Of a stretch of 57,301 nt of DNA, positions 1-9,262 are shown one piece after another. The notes under the pieces were generated by a model, which had not been told where the DNA came from, did not search any database, and saw nothing but the letters and a program-made list of their open reading frames with translations. Location of the stretch: contig JANXDG010000065.1 in assembly GCA_025059805.1 (NCBI GenBank), positions 67,234 to 124,534 on the forward strand, written 5' to 3'. The stretch is from Endomicrobiia bacterium (GTDB lineage: Bacteria; Elusimicrobiota; Endomicrobiia; DTEH01). Position numbers and translations under genes: made by a program. Each line of letters begins with the position of its first letter. Position 1 is the first letter of the stretch.

Positions 1-432
1 AGTATCAAAAAGTTCTGAATAGTATTCAACTTTACAAATCGGTGTCACTACATGTACATTCTTATTGCGATAAAGTTCATTTATAACCTTTGCTAAAATA
101 TCAGGCCCTATCATAGGTTCGTCCGCTTGAACATTCAATACTATTTCAGAATATATTTTTCGTGCTATCTCACCTACACGGTCCGAACCACTTTTATGAT
201 ACTTTGATGTCATCATCACCTCACCATTAAACCTACGTACAATTTCGTATATTCGTTCGTCATCAGTTGCAACTATCACCTTATCTACAAGTTTACATCT
301 TTTAACATTTTCGTACACCCATTGCACCATAGGTTTATTATTTATTAAAGCCAATGGTTTCGCTGGTAATCTCGTAGATGCATATCTCGCAGGTATCACA
401 GCTAAAACCCTAATATGTCTTTTAGTTTTCAT
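1..432 (-). CDS. kdsB: 3-deoxy-manno-octulosonate cytidylyltransferase, C-terminus outside window
   Basis: KdsB activates Kdo as CMP-Kdo with CTP, a cytosolic step of LPS inner-core synthesis. The 144 visible codons start at an ATG (430-432) and stay open to base 1, so the protein is cut by the window edge. The N-terminal nucleotide-binding signature IPARYASTRLPAKPLA (about residues 13-28), the ATDDERI motif, SGSDRV and NVQADEPM are all readable and diagnostic of the family. The gene begins 1 base after the rseP stop, so it is probably cotranscribed with the phospholipid and isoprenoid genes upstream. It agrees with kdsC and kdsD elsewhere in the window and supports a diderm with Kdo-containing LPS. 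The missing C-terminus is the only uncertainty. Confidence 0.93.
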   Translation of the reverse strand, partial: MKTKRHIRVLAVIPARYASTRLPAKPLALINNKPMVQWVYENVKRCKLVDKVIVATDDERIYEIVRRFNGEVMMTSKYHKSGSDRVGEIARKIYSEIVLNVQADEPMIGPDILAKVINELYRNKNVHVVTPICKVEYYSELFDT

Positions 433-433
433 C

Positions 434-1468
434 TTATCTATTATAAAAAATTCTTATAATATCGCTGTATGTTGCAAACATAAAAATAAACAACAAAATT
501 GAAAGACCAATAAAGTTTGCTATTTCAAAAACTTTCTTTGATGGTATTTTTTTAGTAATACCTTCTACTACGGAAAAAAACAGATGTCCTCCGTCAAGCA
601 ATGGTATTGGGAACAAATTAAACAAACCAAGCATCGTAGAGATAATACCCACTGTGTATAAGAAATTTTCTATCCCTGTTTTAGCTGATTTTGTTAAAAC
701 TTGTATTATTCCTACAGGTCCTGCAACTTCTGGTTTTTGTAATTTAGTAATCTTGTCAAACAGATATTTGATAGAATATATACTTAAATTAATCGGTTGC
801 ATTATACCAATTATAATGGACTTACCAATACTAACTTTTTTAACCTCATATGCTGGCAATATCCCAATTATACCTTTACCGCTTATAGGATCTTTTTCTG
901 GTATTACATTAAAAACAATTATTTCATTACCTCGTTGAACTTCAACCTCTAATGTTTTACCTGCTGAATTATGTATAATCTCCGCCATTTCTTTCCATAA
1001 CGAAATTTTTTTGTTATTTATTTTAATAATTCTATCATTAGATTTTAATCCTGCATTATAAGCAGGTTTTTTCTCTAACACTTCTCCAATTATGGGTTCT
1101 TCAGTAAATTTTGATACACCAAAAAAGAATACTAATGAAGAAAAAATTAATACTGCTAAGAAATAATTCATCAGCGGTCCACTAATCACAACAAGTATAC
1201 GTTGATACCATTTTTTACCAAAAAAACTATCTTGCTGTAAATCTAAATTTTCAATATTTTCACCTTTAAGTCGGACCGCGCCGCCTATTGGTAATACACA
1301 CAACGAATATTTTGTATCACCAATTTTTTTACTAAAAATCTCCTTACCTAAACCTATTGAAAATTGTAATACTTTAATACCTAACATTTTTGCTACAATA
1401 AAATGTCCTAACTCATGAATTAGTATTAACACACCAAACGCAATTATTATTAAAATTATAGATGTCAT
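434..1468 (-). CDS. rseP: RseP/RasP-type site-2 zinc metalloprotease
   Basis: This is an intramembrane protease that cleaves single-pass substrates (anti-sigma factors, remnant signal peptides) in the inner membrane. The HELGH zinc site is at residues 18-22 in the first membrane segment, and the second metal-ligand motif NLFPIPLLDGGH is at about 283-294. A single PDZ domain lies between them (about 123-195), unlike E. coli RseP, which has two. Length 344 residues is normal for single-PDZ members. It follows dxr by 18 bases, the common dxr-rseP pairing of many bacteria. The substrate cannot be read from the sequence, since no anti-sigma factor gene is in the window. Confidence 0.95.
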   Translation of the reverse strand: MTSIILIIIAFGVLILIHELGHFIVAKMLGIKVLQFSIGLGKEIFSKKIGDTKYSLCVLPIGGAVRLKGENIENLDLQQDSFFGKKWYQRILVVISGPLMNYFLAVLIFSSLVFFFGVSKFTEEPIIGEVLEKKPAYNAGLKSNDRIIKINNKKISLWKEMAEIIHNSAGKTLEVEVQRGNEIIVFNVIPEKDPISGKGIIGILPAYEVKKVSIGKSIIIGIMQPINLSIYSIKYLFDKITKLQKPEVAGPVGIIQVLTKSAKTGIENFLYTVGIISTMLGLFNLFPIPLLDGGHLFFSVVEGITKKIPSKKVFEIANFIGLSILLFIFMFATYSDIIRIFYNR

Positions 1469-1486
1469 ATAAAACTCCTTTAAACT

Positions 1487-2617
1487 TTATACATATGTAC
1501 TTAAACTTGTTCTTGTTTCTTTATCTATTTCAAAAACTTCATCTATAGTATCTACTTTTCTTGGTTTATGTTCAGCAATAATTTTCCTCATTATGCTTAC
1601 AATATCATCAAACTTTATTTCTCCTGCGATAAATTTTTCTACAAGAACTTCATTAGCAGCATTAAATGCAACAAGATAACTACTTTCAGCAGTGTTAATA
1701 CATTCAAACAATAGTTTCAATAAAGGGAATTTTTTATAGTCTAATTTATAAAATTCTACCGTATTTAACTGAAGCATATCTAATTTTTTAGCAAGATTTT
1801 CAATTCTTTCATCACCACAACCAAGCGCATACGAAATTGGTATTCTCATATCTGGTTTAAACATACATGCTAACACCGTACCATCAATAAATTGTACAAA
1901 TCCATGGAATATAGCCTGCGGATGTATTAAAATATCAATTTTGTTATATGGAATTCGGAAAATAAAGTGGGCTTCTATACACTCAAAACCTTTATTTACC
2001 ATTGTTGCAGAATCAACTGAAATTTTTTTACCCATTTTCCATATCGGATGTGCGGTTATTTTTTTAACAGTCTTATGTTTAATTTTCTTTCTAAAAAGAG
2101 GGCCACCAGAAGCTGTTATTATTATTTTTTCTATCTTTGATATTTCTTCATTTTTTAAACATTGAAATATGGCTGAATGTTCGCTATCAATAGGAATAAG
2201 TTTTGTTGTTTTATTTTTTTCAAGTTCTTTATTTAAGATTTCACCTGCAACAACTATTGATTCTTTATTAGCCAATGCTATATACGGTATATTCTTCTTT
2301 ATTGCAAACATTAAAGGTTTTAACCCGCTTATACCTACTAATGCATTAACTACAATGTCAGGTTTTGAAAGTTCTATGATCTCCAGTAACCCATTTTCTG
2401 AATATAAAACTTTACTACTTGAAAGTTCAATTTTTTTATTTGGTTCTACTACACAACAAAATGGTACTTTGAAATATTCAATTTGTTTTTTTAAAAGAAC
2501 AATATTAGATTTTGTAGTCAATCCTACAACTTCAAATTTATCACTATGAAGTTTTACAACATCCAAAACATTTTGTCCAATTGAACCAGTAGAACCTAAA
2601 ATTAAAACTTTTTTCAT
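1487..2617 (-). CDS. dxr: 1-deoxy-D-xylulose-5-phosphate reductoisomerase
   Basis: Dxr converts DXP to 2-C-methyl-D-erythritol 4-phosphate with NADPH, the committed step of the MEP isoprenoid pathway. The NADPH-binding GSTGSIG motif is at residues 8-14 and ALANKES at about 114-120. The metal ligands are in IDSEH (D144, E146). The substrate loop around H190 and the VDSATMVNKGFE segment (S203, N208, K209, E212) are intact. The 376-residue length is close to the usual 380-400. It sits 22 bases downstream of cdsA and 18 upstream of rseP, and the undecaprenyl diphosphate synthase gene two genes upstream uses products of this pathway. Confidence 0.97.
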   Translation of the reverse strand: MKKVLILGSTGSIGQNVLDVVKLHSDKFEVVGLTTKSNIVLLKKQIEYFKVPFCCVVEPNKKIELSSSKVLYSENGLLEIIELSKPDIVVNALVGISGLKPLMFAIKKNIPYIALANKESIVVAGEILNKELEKNKTTKLIPIDSEHSAIFQCLKNEEISKIEKIIITASGGPLFRKKIKHKTVKKITAHPIWKMGKKISVDSATMVNKGFECIEAHFIFRIPYNKIDILIHPQAIFHGFVQFIDGTVLACMFKPDMRIPISYALGCGDERIENLAKKLDMLQLNTVEFYKLDYKKFPLLKLLFECINTAESSYLVAFNAANEVLVEKFIAGEIKFDDIVSIMRKIIAEHKPRKVDTIDEVFEIDKETRTSLSTYV

Positions 2618-2639
2618 TATATATGTCTAAAAATAAAAC

Positions 2640-3467
2640 TTATTTTCTTAAAAGAACTTGCACAAAATAATAAAAAACAGGCGTAGTGAAAATAAAACTA
2701 TCAAATCTATCCATCATACCACCATGTCCTATAAGTAAGTTATCCGAATCTTTAAATCCACAATCTCGTTTTATCAACGATTCTGCTAAATCTGAAATCG
2801 TACTTAAAATTGGTAACAGAATCCCTATAAATATAATATTGTTGTATCCCAAAATATTATCAACCCTGAAAATCCTACATAAAAAAATAAAACCTAATAA
2901 TCCAAAAATTATTGACGCAATTAATCCAACAACAGTTTTTTTAGGACTTACTACAGAAGCAAGTTTACGTTTACCAAAGAGTGTACCAAAAATATACGCT
3001 GCGTTATCTGTAATCCATATTGTAAGAAAAAGTATATATGTCAATTTCATTCCATAAGTCCTTATATCCCTTAAAAGATATAAATGTGCCATTGACCATG
3101 ATAATAAAAAAGGTACACCAAAACCTACACTTATCCTACCAATCGCACCTAATGGTTTCTGTTTTATAATTTCTATAAGAAAAAAAAGAAAAAAGATTAA
3201 GGTTATGTTGATGGATGTTAAATACAACGCATATTTATTAAACTGTAACGGTTCAAAAATAACCGAAAAGAAAACAACAAAACCTGTGATAAAAACCAAA
3301 ACCCATGAAATTTCATAACCTGCAGTGTTTGACATATGAACAAACTCTTTAAGCATATACAACAATATGATAAAAAGAAGTACTAAAAACAATCCACTAC
3401 CATAATAGACAGCAAGCAATATTATTGGTATTCCCAGTAATGCAGTTATTACTCTTGGAAGTAGCAT
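2640..3467 (-). CDS. cdsA: phosphatidate cytidylyltransferase (CDP-diacylglycerol synthase)
   Basis: CdsA makes CDP-diacylglycerol from phosphatidate and CTP in the inner membrane, the precursor of all phospholipids. The protein is a chain of hydrophobic segments ending in the family signature: IKRDCGFKDS followed by GHGGMMDRFDS near the C-terminus. The frame can be extended upstream to a TTG at 3500, but that would overlap uppS by 29 bases. The ATG at 3465-3467 starts 4 bases after the uppS stop and gives a typical N-terminus (MLLPRVITALLG), so I chose it (275 residues). The uppS-cdsA-dxr-rseP order is widespread among bacteria. Confidence 0.94.
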   Translation of the reverse strand: MLLPRVITALLGIPIILLAVYYGSGLFLVLLFIILLYMLKEFVHMSNTAGYEISWVLVFITGFVVFFSVIFEPLQFNKYALYLTSINITLIFFLFFLIEIIKQKPLGAIGRISVGFGVPFLLSWSMAHLYLLRDIRTYGMKLTYILFLTIWITDNAAYIFGTLFGKRKLASVVSPKKTVVGLIASIIFGLLGFIFLCRIFRVDNILGYNNIIFIGILLPILSTISDLAESLIKRDCGFKDSDNLLIGHGGMMDRFDSFIFTTPVFYYFVQVLLRK

Positions 3468-3471
3468 ATAC

Positions 3472-4197
3472 TTATGTTTTCGTATCCAAAATTTTGCCAA
3501 ATCTACGCTGTCTATTTTGAAATTCTTTTATAGCCAACAAAAATTCTTTTTGTGTAAAATCAGGCCACAAAGTTTTAGTAAAATAAAATTCGGTATACGC
3601 AGCTTGCCATAACATAAAATTTGATATCCTTAACTCACCAGAAGTACGAATTAATAGATCTAATTCAGGCAAACCGTATGTATACAAAAATTTTTCAAAT
3701 TCAGCTTCTGTAACATTTTTTAAATTCAACGAAAGTATTTTATTTACAGCTTGTATAATTTCCTGCCTCCCACCGTAATTTATACAAAGATTTATTGTTA
3801 ACCCTGTATTATTTTTTAATTCATCCATTAATTGTTCCAAACTGCTTTTTGTATCAAGATCTAATTTTGATATATCTCCACTCACGATAAGTTTTATATT
3901 GTTTTTTTTCAGATTCTCTCTCTCAGTTTTAATATATTGCCTTAATAAACTAAACAACGTTTTAATTTCTTTATCAGGACGTTCCCAGTTTTCTGTAGAA
4001 AAAGCAAATAATGATAAACATTTCAAACCTATCTTTGCCGAAATCTCAACAATTCTTCTTACAGTCTTAGCTCCTGCCCTGTGACCAAACACACGTGGTA
4101 GGCCACGTTTTTGTGCCCATCTGCCATTACCGTCCATAATGATACCAACATGTTGTGGTAATCTTATCTCGTCCAGTTCAATCCCAAGAATTTTCAT
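3472..4197 (-). CDS. uppS: undecaprenyl diphosphate synthase (cis-prenyltransferase)
   Basis: UppS condenses farnesyl diphosphate with isopentenyl diphosphate to C55 undecaprenyl diphosphate, the lipid carrier for peptidoglycan and O-antigen. The catalytic aspartate lies in IIMDGNGRWAQKRG (D22). The downstream GHRAGAK, FAFSTENWERP and RISNFMLWQ motifs are all present, and the length of 241 residues is typical. It is separated from frr by 56 bases and is followed directly by cdsA. The combination with dxr three genes away gives both supply and use of isoprenoid units in one operon. Confidence 0.97.
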   Translation of the reverse strand: MKILGIELDEIRLPQHVGIIMDGNGRWAQKRGLPRVFGHRAGAKTVRRIVEISAKIGLKCLSLFAFSTENWERPDKEIKTLFSLLRQYIKTERENLKKNNIKLIVSGDISKLDLDTKSSLEQLMDELKNNTGLTINLCINYGGRQEIIQAVNKILSLNLKNVTEAEFEKFLYTYGLPELDLLIRTSGELRISNFMLWQAAYTEFYFTKTLWPDFTQKEFLLAIKEFQNRQRRFGKILDTKT

Positions 4198-4253
4198 TGT
4201 TTTACAATAAGGTAAGAACTGATTTTATTAAGGATATGATAATTGCTAACTTT

Positions 4254-4820
4254 TTAACCCTCGTTTATTTCTTTAATCTTTTCTTCAAGTAATTTGTCTA
4301 TCTTTTCAATATAACTCTCGGTAAGTTTCTGTAATTGTTGTTCTGATTTAAACTCGTCATCTTCAGAAATTTTTTTATCTTTTTTAAGTTGGCGTAAGAC
4401 CTCTACTGCTACCCTTCGTTCGTTACGGATAGAAACACGAAAATTTTCTGCTAATTTGTTAACCTGTCGTATAAGTTCTTGTCTACGTTCGTCAGTAAGC
4501 GCAGGTACAGTTATTTTTATAATTCTACCGTCATTTACTGGCGTAAGTCCTAACGGAGAATTAAGTATTGCTTTTTCTATATTTATTAATACACCTTGAT
4601 CCCATGGACGAATTTCTATTATTCTACCTTCAACAATGTTAATGTTTGCAATTTGGTTCAACTTCATCTTTGTATTATAACATTCTACTTCTATACCTTC
4701 AACTAAACCTATAGAAGCGCGTCCCGTCCTGACAGTTGAAAATTCAGATTTACATTTTTCAATAGTTTTTTTCATCAAATCTTCAGTTTTTGTAAACAAT
4801 TCTTTTGTAGGATTGTTCAT
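4254..4820 (-). CDS. frr: ribosome recycling factor
   Basis: RRF, together with EF-G, splits post-termination ribosomes. The motif STVRTGRAS near the N-terminus, IRPWD in the middle and the TDERRQELIRQV helix identify the three-helix-bundle/beta-sandwich family. An upstream in-frame TTG (4827-4829) exists, but the GGAGG at 4831-4835 is only one base from it, whereas the ATG at 4818-4820 lies 10 bases downstream. I therefore take the ATG, giving 188 residues against the usual 185. It follows pyrH by 40 bases, the standard rpsB-tsf-pyrH-frr order. Confidence 0.97.
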   Translation of the reverse strand: MNNPTKELFTKTEDLMKKTIEKCKSEFSTVRTGRASIGLVEGIEVECYNTKMKLNQIANINIVEGRIIEIRPWDQGVLINIEKAILNSPLGLTPVNDGRIIKITVPALTDERRQELIRQVNKLAENFRVSIRNERRVAVEVLRQLKKDKKISEDDEFKSEQQLQKLTESYIEKIDKLLEEKIKEINEG

Positions 4821-4830
4821 ACAAACCAAC

Positions 4831-4835
4831 CCTCC
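4831..4835 (-). promoter_or_regulatory. Shine-Dalgarno GGAGG deciding the frr start
   Basis: On the minus strand GGAGG is followed by 10 bases and an ATG. The competing in-frame TTG is only one base away, too close for initiation. This argues for the shorter RRF. Confidence 0.6.
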
Positions 4836-4860
4836 ATAAACTTGAAGAACTTCAAAATTC

Positions 4861-5565
<705 letters not shown>

Positions 5566-5665
5566 TTAATACCTTCACACACAAAATACTGAATTTTTTA
5601 TCTGAAAGAAACAAAGGTGAGAACTTAATTAAGAAGTTAAAAAGATTGCTCATTTAACTATTATC

Positions 5666-6292
5666 TTATTGTTCTTCACCTAAAACATACCTAGTAAATC
5701 TGCGAACAGTAACATTTTCTTGTAGTTTTGATATTACCTGAAGAATAAGATCTTTTATTTTTTGTTTCCCCTGGGGATCACGAATATATGGTTGTTCTAA
5801 AAGACATACCTCTTCGTAAAATTTTTGCAGCCTACCTTCAACAATTTTTTCTAATACATCGTCAGGTTTATTCTTGTTCTTTTCATCCTGAAGTAGTTGT
5901 TTTTTATAAATATCTCTTTCTTGCTCTAAAACTTCCTTTGGTACATCTTCTTTTGTTACCCATTTAGGACTACACGCTGCTATTTGTAAACACAGTTCTT
6001 TTGCTAAATTCCTAAACTCATCCGTCCTTGCTACAAAATCTGTCTCACAGTTTAATTCTAACAAAACACCAATTCTATCCCCAGGATGAATATAAGACGC
6101 TATCACACCATTTTTTGTAACATTTGCAGTTTTACTCATAGCTTTAACAATACCTCGTTCACGTAATAACACTAACGCTTTCTCAACATCATAATTAGTC
6201 TCATCCAACGCTTTTTTACAGTCAAGAATTCCCGCGCCTGACATACTTCTTAATTTTTGTATAAGTTCATTTACATTCTTAGTCCCTGCCAT
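5666..6292 (-). CDS. tsf: elongation factor Ts, short form
   Basis: EF-Ts exchanges GDP for GTP on EF-Tu. The N-terminal UBA-like segment shows SGAGILDCKKAL, and the core contains the conserved ELNCETDFVART region that contacts EF-Tu. At 208 residues this is the short form with a reduced core, as in many non-proteobacterial lineages (E. coli has 283). It starts immediately after the rpsB stop (no intervening base between stop 6293-6295 and the ATG at 6290-6292), so translation coupling with S2 is likely. Confidence 0.97.
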   Translation of the reverse strand: MAGTKNVNELIQKLRSMSGAGILDCKKALDETNYDVEKALVLLRERGIVKAMSKTANVTKNGVIASYIHPGDRIGVLLELNCETDFVARTDEFRNLAKELCLQIAACSPKWVTKEDVPKEVLEQERDIYKKQLLQDEKNKNKPDDVLEKIVEGRLQKFYEEVCLLEQPYIRDPQGKQKIKDLILQVISKLQENVTVRRFTRYVLGEEQ

Positions 6293-7078
6293 TTATTCTA
6301 CCTCACTTTCTTTATCACTAAAATCAATTTCTTTTTCTAACTCATCCTGAGTTATAGGTTCAGAAGTTGGTATTTCTTCCAATGTTTCGGTTTTCAAATT
6401 CTTTTTACCTTCGTTTACAGCATCTGCTATTACTGAACATATAAGTTTAACTGACCTTATTGCATCATCATTTGCAGGTATTGGATAGTCAATAATATCC
6501 GGGTCAGCATCTGTATCACATATTGCAACCACTGGTATCTTCATCCTCTTGGCTTCTCTAAGTGCTATATTTTCATAAACAGTATCTACTATAAAAACTA
6601 CACCTGGTAGTGATTGCATATTTCTTATACCTTCAAGCATAAGCTGTAAATTCTTCATTTTCTTAATTCTCATTTTAGCTTCTTTTTTCTTTAATTTCTC
6701 GAACAAACCACTATTTTGCATTTGTTCAAGCTCTTCTAATGTTTTCACAGATTTTCTTATAGTTTCAAAATTTGTCAATGTGCCTGGTAACCATTTGTAA
6801 TTAACAAAAAACGCACCACAACGTTCAGCTTCTTGTTTTACAGTTTGCTGTGCTTGAGGTTTAGTACCTACAAATAGTACACTTTTACCCTCAGCCACTG
6901 TATCACGGACAAAACTATACGCCCGACGTAGTTCTCTTACGGTCTTCTGCAAGTCTAAAATATGAATTTTATTCCTTGCGCCATAAATATACCTACGCAT
7001 TTTAGGATTCCATCTACGCGTTGGATGACCAAAATGTACACCGCATTCAAGTAATGTTTTAAGTGTAACATTAACCAT
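6293..7078 (-). CDS. rpsB: 30S ribosomal protein S2
   Basis: S2 is a late-assembling small-subunit protein that helps bind S1. The conserved start LLECGVHFGHPTRRWNPKM, then GARNKIHILDL, VGTKPQAQ and the PGVVFIVDT, DTDADPD and PANDDAIRS segments are all present. The C-terminus carries a family-variable acidic tail after about residue 225. A good AAAGGAG ribosome-binding site precedes the ATG. It is 59 bases downstream of rnfB, so the ribosomal genes could be transcribed through from the Rnf operon or from a promoter inside the end of rnfB; none is visible in the gap. Confidence 0.98.
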   Translation of the reverse strand: MVNVTLKTLLECGVHFGHPTRRWNPKMRRYIYGARNKIHILDLQKTVRELRRAYSFVRDTVAEGKSVLFVGTKPQAQQTVKQEAERCGAFFVNYKWLPGTLTNFETIRKSVKTLEELEQMQNSGLFEKLKKKEAKMRIKKMKNLQLMLEGIRNMQSLPGVVFIVDTVYENIALREAKRMKIPVVAICDTDADPDIIDYPIPANDDAIRSVKLICSVIADAVNEGKKNLKTETLEEIPTSEPITQDELEKEIDFSDKESEVE

Positions 7079-7137
7079 TCTTTTTCTCCTTTCTTAGTAT
7101 ATTACGAGTTTAATTTTTGTTTATACAATATTAAATT

Positions 7138-7983
7138 CTATTTTGCAAGATTTAAGGAAAAGTTTTTAACTTCTTTTTCTGAAGTACCTATAAAAGAAAT
7201 AATAGTTTTGGTAGGACATTTTACCATACATACGCCACAATTATTACACTTATTATACTTCATTATTGCAAGATTTTCATTGAGAACTATGTCATTGACA
7301 GGGCATGATTTCACACACAAGCCACAACCTATACATCCAACTGTACATATTTGTCTTACTATAACACCTTTGTCTTTTGAGTTACATAGTATATGAACCT
7401 GATATTTACAAGGAACAAGTTTTATTAATCCCTTAGGACAAGTATTTACACATAAGCCACATCCTGTACATTTTAATCTGTCAACTTCTGCAATTCCATA
7501 TTTATTAATCCTTATGGCATCAAACGGACAAACTTTAGCACAGTCACCATACCCTATACAGCCATACTTGCATACTTTTCGTCCATCGTAAAATTTAAAA
7601 GCTATATCACATCTTTTAATACCATCATATATAAACTCATCTTTAGCATGGACACCACCATTACATAAGACTACTGCAACTTTTCTTTCAACAGTAGCAA
7701 CTTCTTTTTTTAGTATTTCAGCAATTTTTACAACTACTTCTTGCCCACCTGGTTTACAAAGATTGATATCTACATTCCCATCTATCAAAGCTTCAGCATA
7801 TTGTTCACATCCTGTATAACCACATGCTGCACAGTTAGCTCCGGGTAAAATTTCTAAAATAGCTTCCTTCCTTGGATCAACTTCTACACGAAACTTTTTC
7901 GCAGCAAATGATAACAATAGCGCAATAAAACCACTTACCGTACCCATAACTAATATTGACTGTAAAACTATTGTAGTATTCAT
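7138..7983 (-). CDS. rnfB: Rnf complex subunit B (multi-[4Fe-4S] electron carrier)
   Basis: RnfB is the ferredoxin-interacting electron-transfer subunit of the Rnf ferredoxin:NAD+ oxidoreductase. It has one N-terminal membrane anchor, an Fe-S domain with the NCAACGYTGCEQYAEA motif, and a long Cys-rich part with classic clusters: CIGYGDCAKVCP, CTGCGLCVNTCP, CIGCGLCVKSCP and CNNCGVCMVKCP. This makes it richer in clusters than the short gamma-proteobacterial form. An in-frame TTG at 8001 would extend it by 6 codons into rnfA. The ATG at 7981-7983 begins 7 bases after the rnfA stop and gives the usual N-terminus, so I chose it (281 residues). It is last in the canonical CDGEAB order. Confidence 0.96.
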   Translation of the reverse strand: MNTTIVLQSILVMGTVSGFIALLLSFAAKKFRVEVDPRKEAILEILPGANCAACGYTGCEQYAEALIDGNVDINLCKPGGQEVVVKIAEILKKEVATVERKVAVVLCNGGVHAKDEFIYDGIKRCDIAFKFYDGRKVCKYGCIGYGDCAKVCPFDAIRINKYGIAEVDRLKCTGCGLCVNTCPKGLIKLVPCKYQVHILCNSKDKGVIVRQICTVGCIGCGLCVKSCPVNDIVLNENLAIMKYNKCNNCGVCMVKCPTKTIISFIGTSEKEVKNFSLNLAK

Positions 7984-7990
7984 ATATCTT

Positions 7991-8572
7991 TTAGAAACCA
8001 AACAAACCTATAAGTCCCATAAAGGATAATGACATCAACGCTGCGGTTATAAACACAATACCATATCCTTTAACTGCATTAGGTAGAGGTGCTAATTCCA
8101 ACCGTTCTCTTATTGATGAAAATAAAATAATAGCTATCGTATATCCTAAAGCAGTTCCTGTAGCGAAAATTAATGTCTGCAGAAGATTATATTGATAATC
8201 TACAATAAGAAAAGCTACAGCTAAAATTGCACAGTTAGTTGTTATCAAAGGTAGGTAAATCCCTAATGCTTTAAATAATCCTGGCATATTTTTTCGTAAA
8301 AACAATTCTACGAGTTGTACCAACGATGCTATAACAAGTATAAAAACTATTATTTTTAGAAACTGCAGTTGTAATGGCACCAAAACAAAATTATATAAAA
8401 TCCAGGATACAACCGCAGCTAAGTTCATCACAAAAAATACTGCAGCTGACATACCCAGAGCTGATGACAATTTGTTTGAAACACCAAAGAAAGAACACAA
8501 ACCTATAAAACGCATCAATATAATATTATTCACAAAGATTGACATCACAAGTATAGCCATTAAATTATTCAT
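7991..8572 (-). CDS. rnfA: Rnf complex subunit A
   Basis: RnfA is a six-helix integral subunit of the ion-pumping Rnf complex, related to RnfE and NqrD/NqrE. The hydrophobic protein shows the typical NNIILMRFIGLCSFFGVS N-terminus and the NCAILAVAFL segment with the conserved Cys that ligates the intramembrane Fe-S cluster. I chose the ATG at 8570-8572, which overlaps the rnfE stop by 4 bases (ATGA) and has GGAG eight bases upstream. This gives 193 residues, the family's usual length. A start 21 bases further upstream is less likely. Confidence 0.96.
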   Translation of the reverse strand: MNNLMAILVMSIFVNNIILMRFIGLCSFFGVSNKLSSALGMSAAVFFVMNLAAVVSWILYNFVLVPLQLQFLKIIVFILVIASLVQLVELFLRKNMPGLFKALGIYLPLITTNCAILAVAFLIVDYQYNLLQTLIFATGTALGYTIAIILFSSIRERLELAPLPNAVKGYGIVFITAALMSLSFMGLIGLFGF

Positions 8573-9243
8573 ACTATCTTCTCCTGAATACATTGCGATT
8601 TCAACTTACAACCTTCACATGCTGAAGGTAAATTAGACAAAACTTTAGTTCTTCTTACAATTTTATTTTCTATATATTTTACTACGGTTATCACTACACC
8701 TGCAGCTAAGAAGCCACCCGGCGGTAAAATCATAATAACAGCAGGTACCTGTAACATCTCTTTTGACCCAAATATTGTTCCTGAACCTAAGAATTCTCTG
8801 ATTATCCCTAAGATAACTATTGCTACGAAAAATCCAGCACCCATACCTATCCCGTCAATTAAGGAATAAAAAACATTATTTTTAGAAGCGAACGCTTCAG
8901 CCCTCGCTAAGATTATACAGTTAACAACAATAAGCGGAATAAATACACCTAAACTTTCCGACAGTGCAGGGAAATATGCTTTAATTAAATAGTCAACCAC
9001 AGTGGTAAAAGTTGCAATAACAACAATAAATACAGGGATGCGAATATTGTGTGGGATAATCTTTCTAATTAACGAAATTATTACATTTGAACATGTTAAC
9101 ACAAAAGTTGCTGCAATACCCATACCTATAGCATCGTTTGCAGTTGTTGAACATGCAAGAAACGGACATAAACCAATCATCATAATCAAAACTGGATTTT
9201 CTTTGACAATACCGTTAAAAAATATTTTCAATAATTGTTTCAT
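8569..9243 (-). CDS. rnfE: Rnf complex subunit E
   Basis: RnfE pairs with RnfA in the membrane and carries the second half of the intramembrane Fe-S site. The motifs KENPVLIMMIGLCPFLACS near the N-terminus and VVNCIILARAEAFAS in the middle are family-typical, followed by GMGAGFF and a PPGGFLAAG segment. Two starts are possible: a TTG at 9268-9270, overlapping rnfG by 8 bases, or the ATG at 9241-9243. The ATG places the N-terminus as in E. coli RsxE and gives 224 residues. Neither has a strong ribosome-binding site. The C-terminal tail has two Cys pairs (CEGCKLKSQC) common in anaerobe RnfE proteins. Confidence 0.94.
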   Translation of the reverse strand: MKQLLKIFFNGIVKENPVLIMMIGLCPFLACSTTANDAIGMGIAATFVLTCSNVIISLIRKIIPHNIRIPVFIVVIATFTTVVDYLIKAYFPALSESLGVFIPLIVVNCIILARAEAFASKNNVFYSLIDGIGMGAGFFVAIVILGIIREFLGSGTIFGSKEMLQVPAVIMILPPGGFLAAGVVITVVKYIENKIVRRTKVLSNLPSACEGCKLKSQCIQEKIV

Positions 9244-9262
9244 TACATCAACTATATAAGTA

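Noticed and set aside
654-938. Open frame on the plus strand inside rseP (and many similar plus-strand frames across the window)
   Set aside because: They overlap clear minus-strand genes with conserved motifs, have no recognisable domains and no ribosome-binding sites. They are shadow frames of AT-rich coding DNA.
5622-5638. Inverted repeat AACTT-AATTAAG-AAGTT before pyrH, as a terminator or operator
   Set aside because: The stem is five AT-rich pairs without a T-run. It is within chance expectation for such AT-rich DNA.
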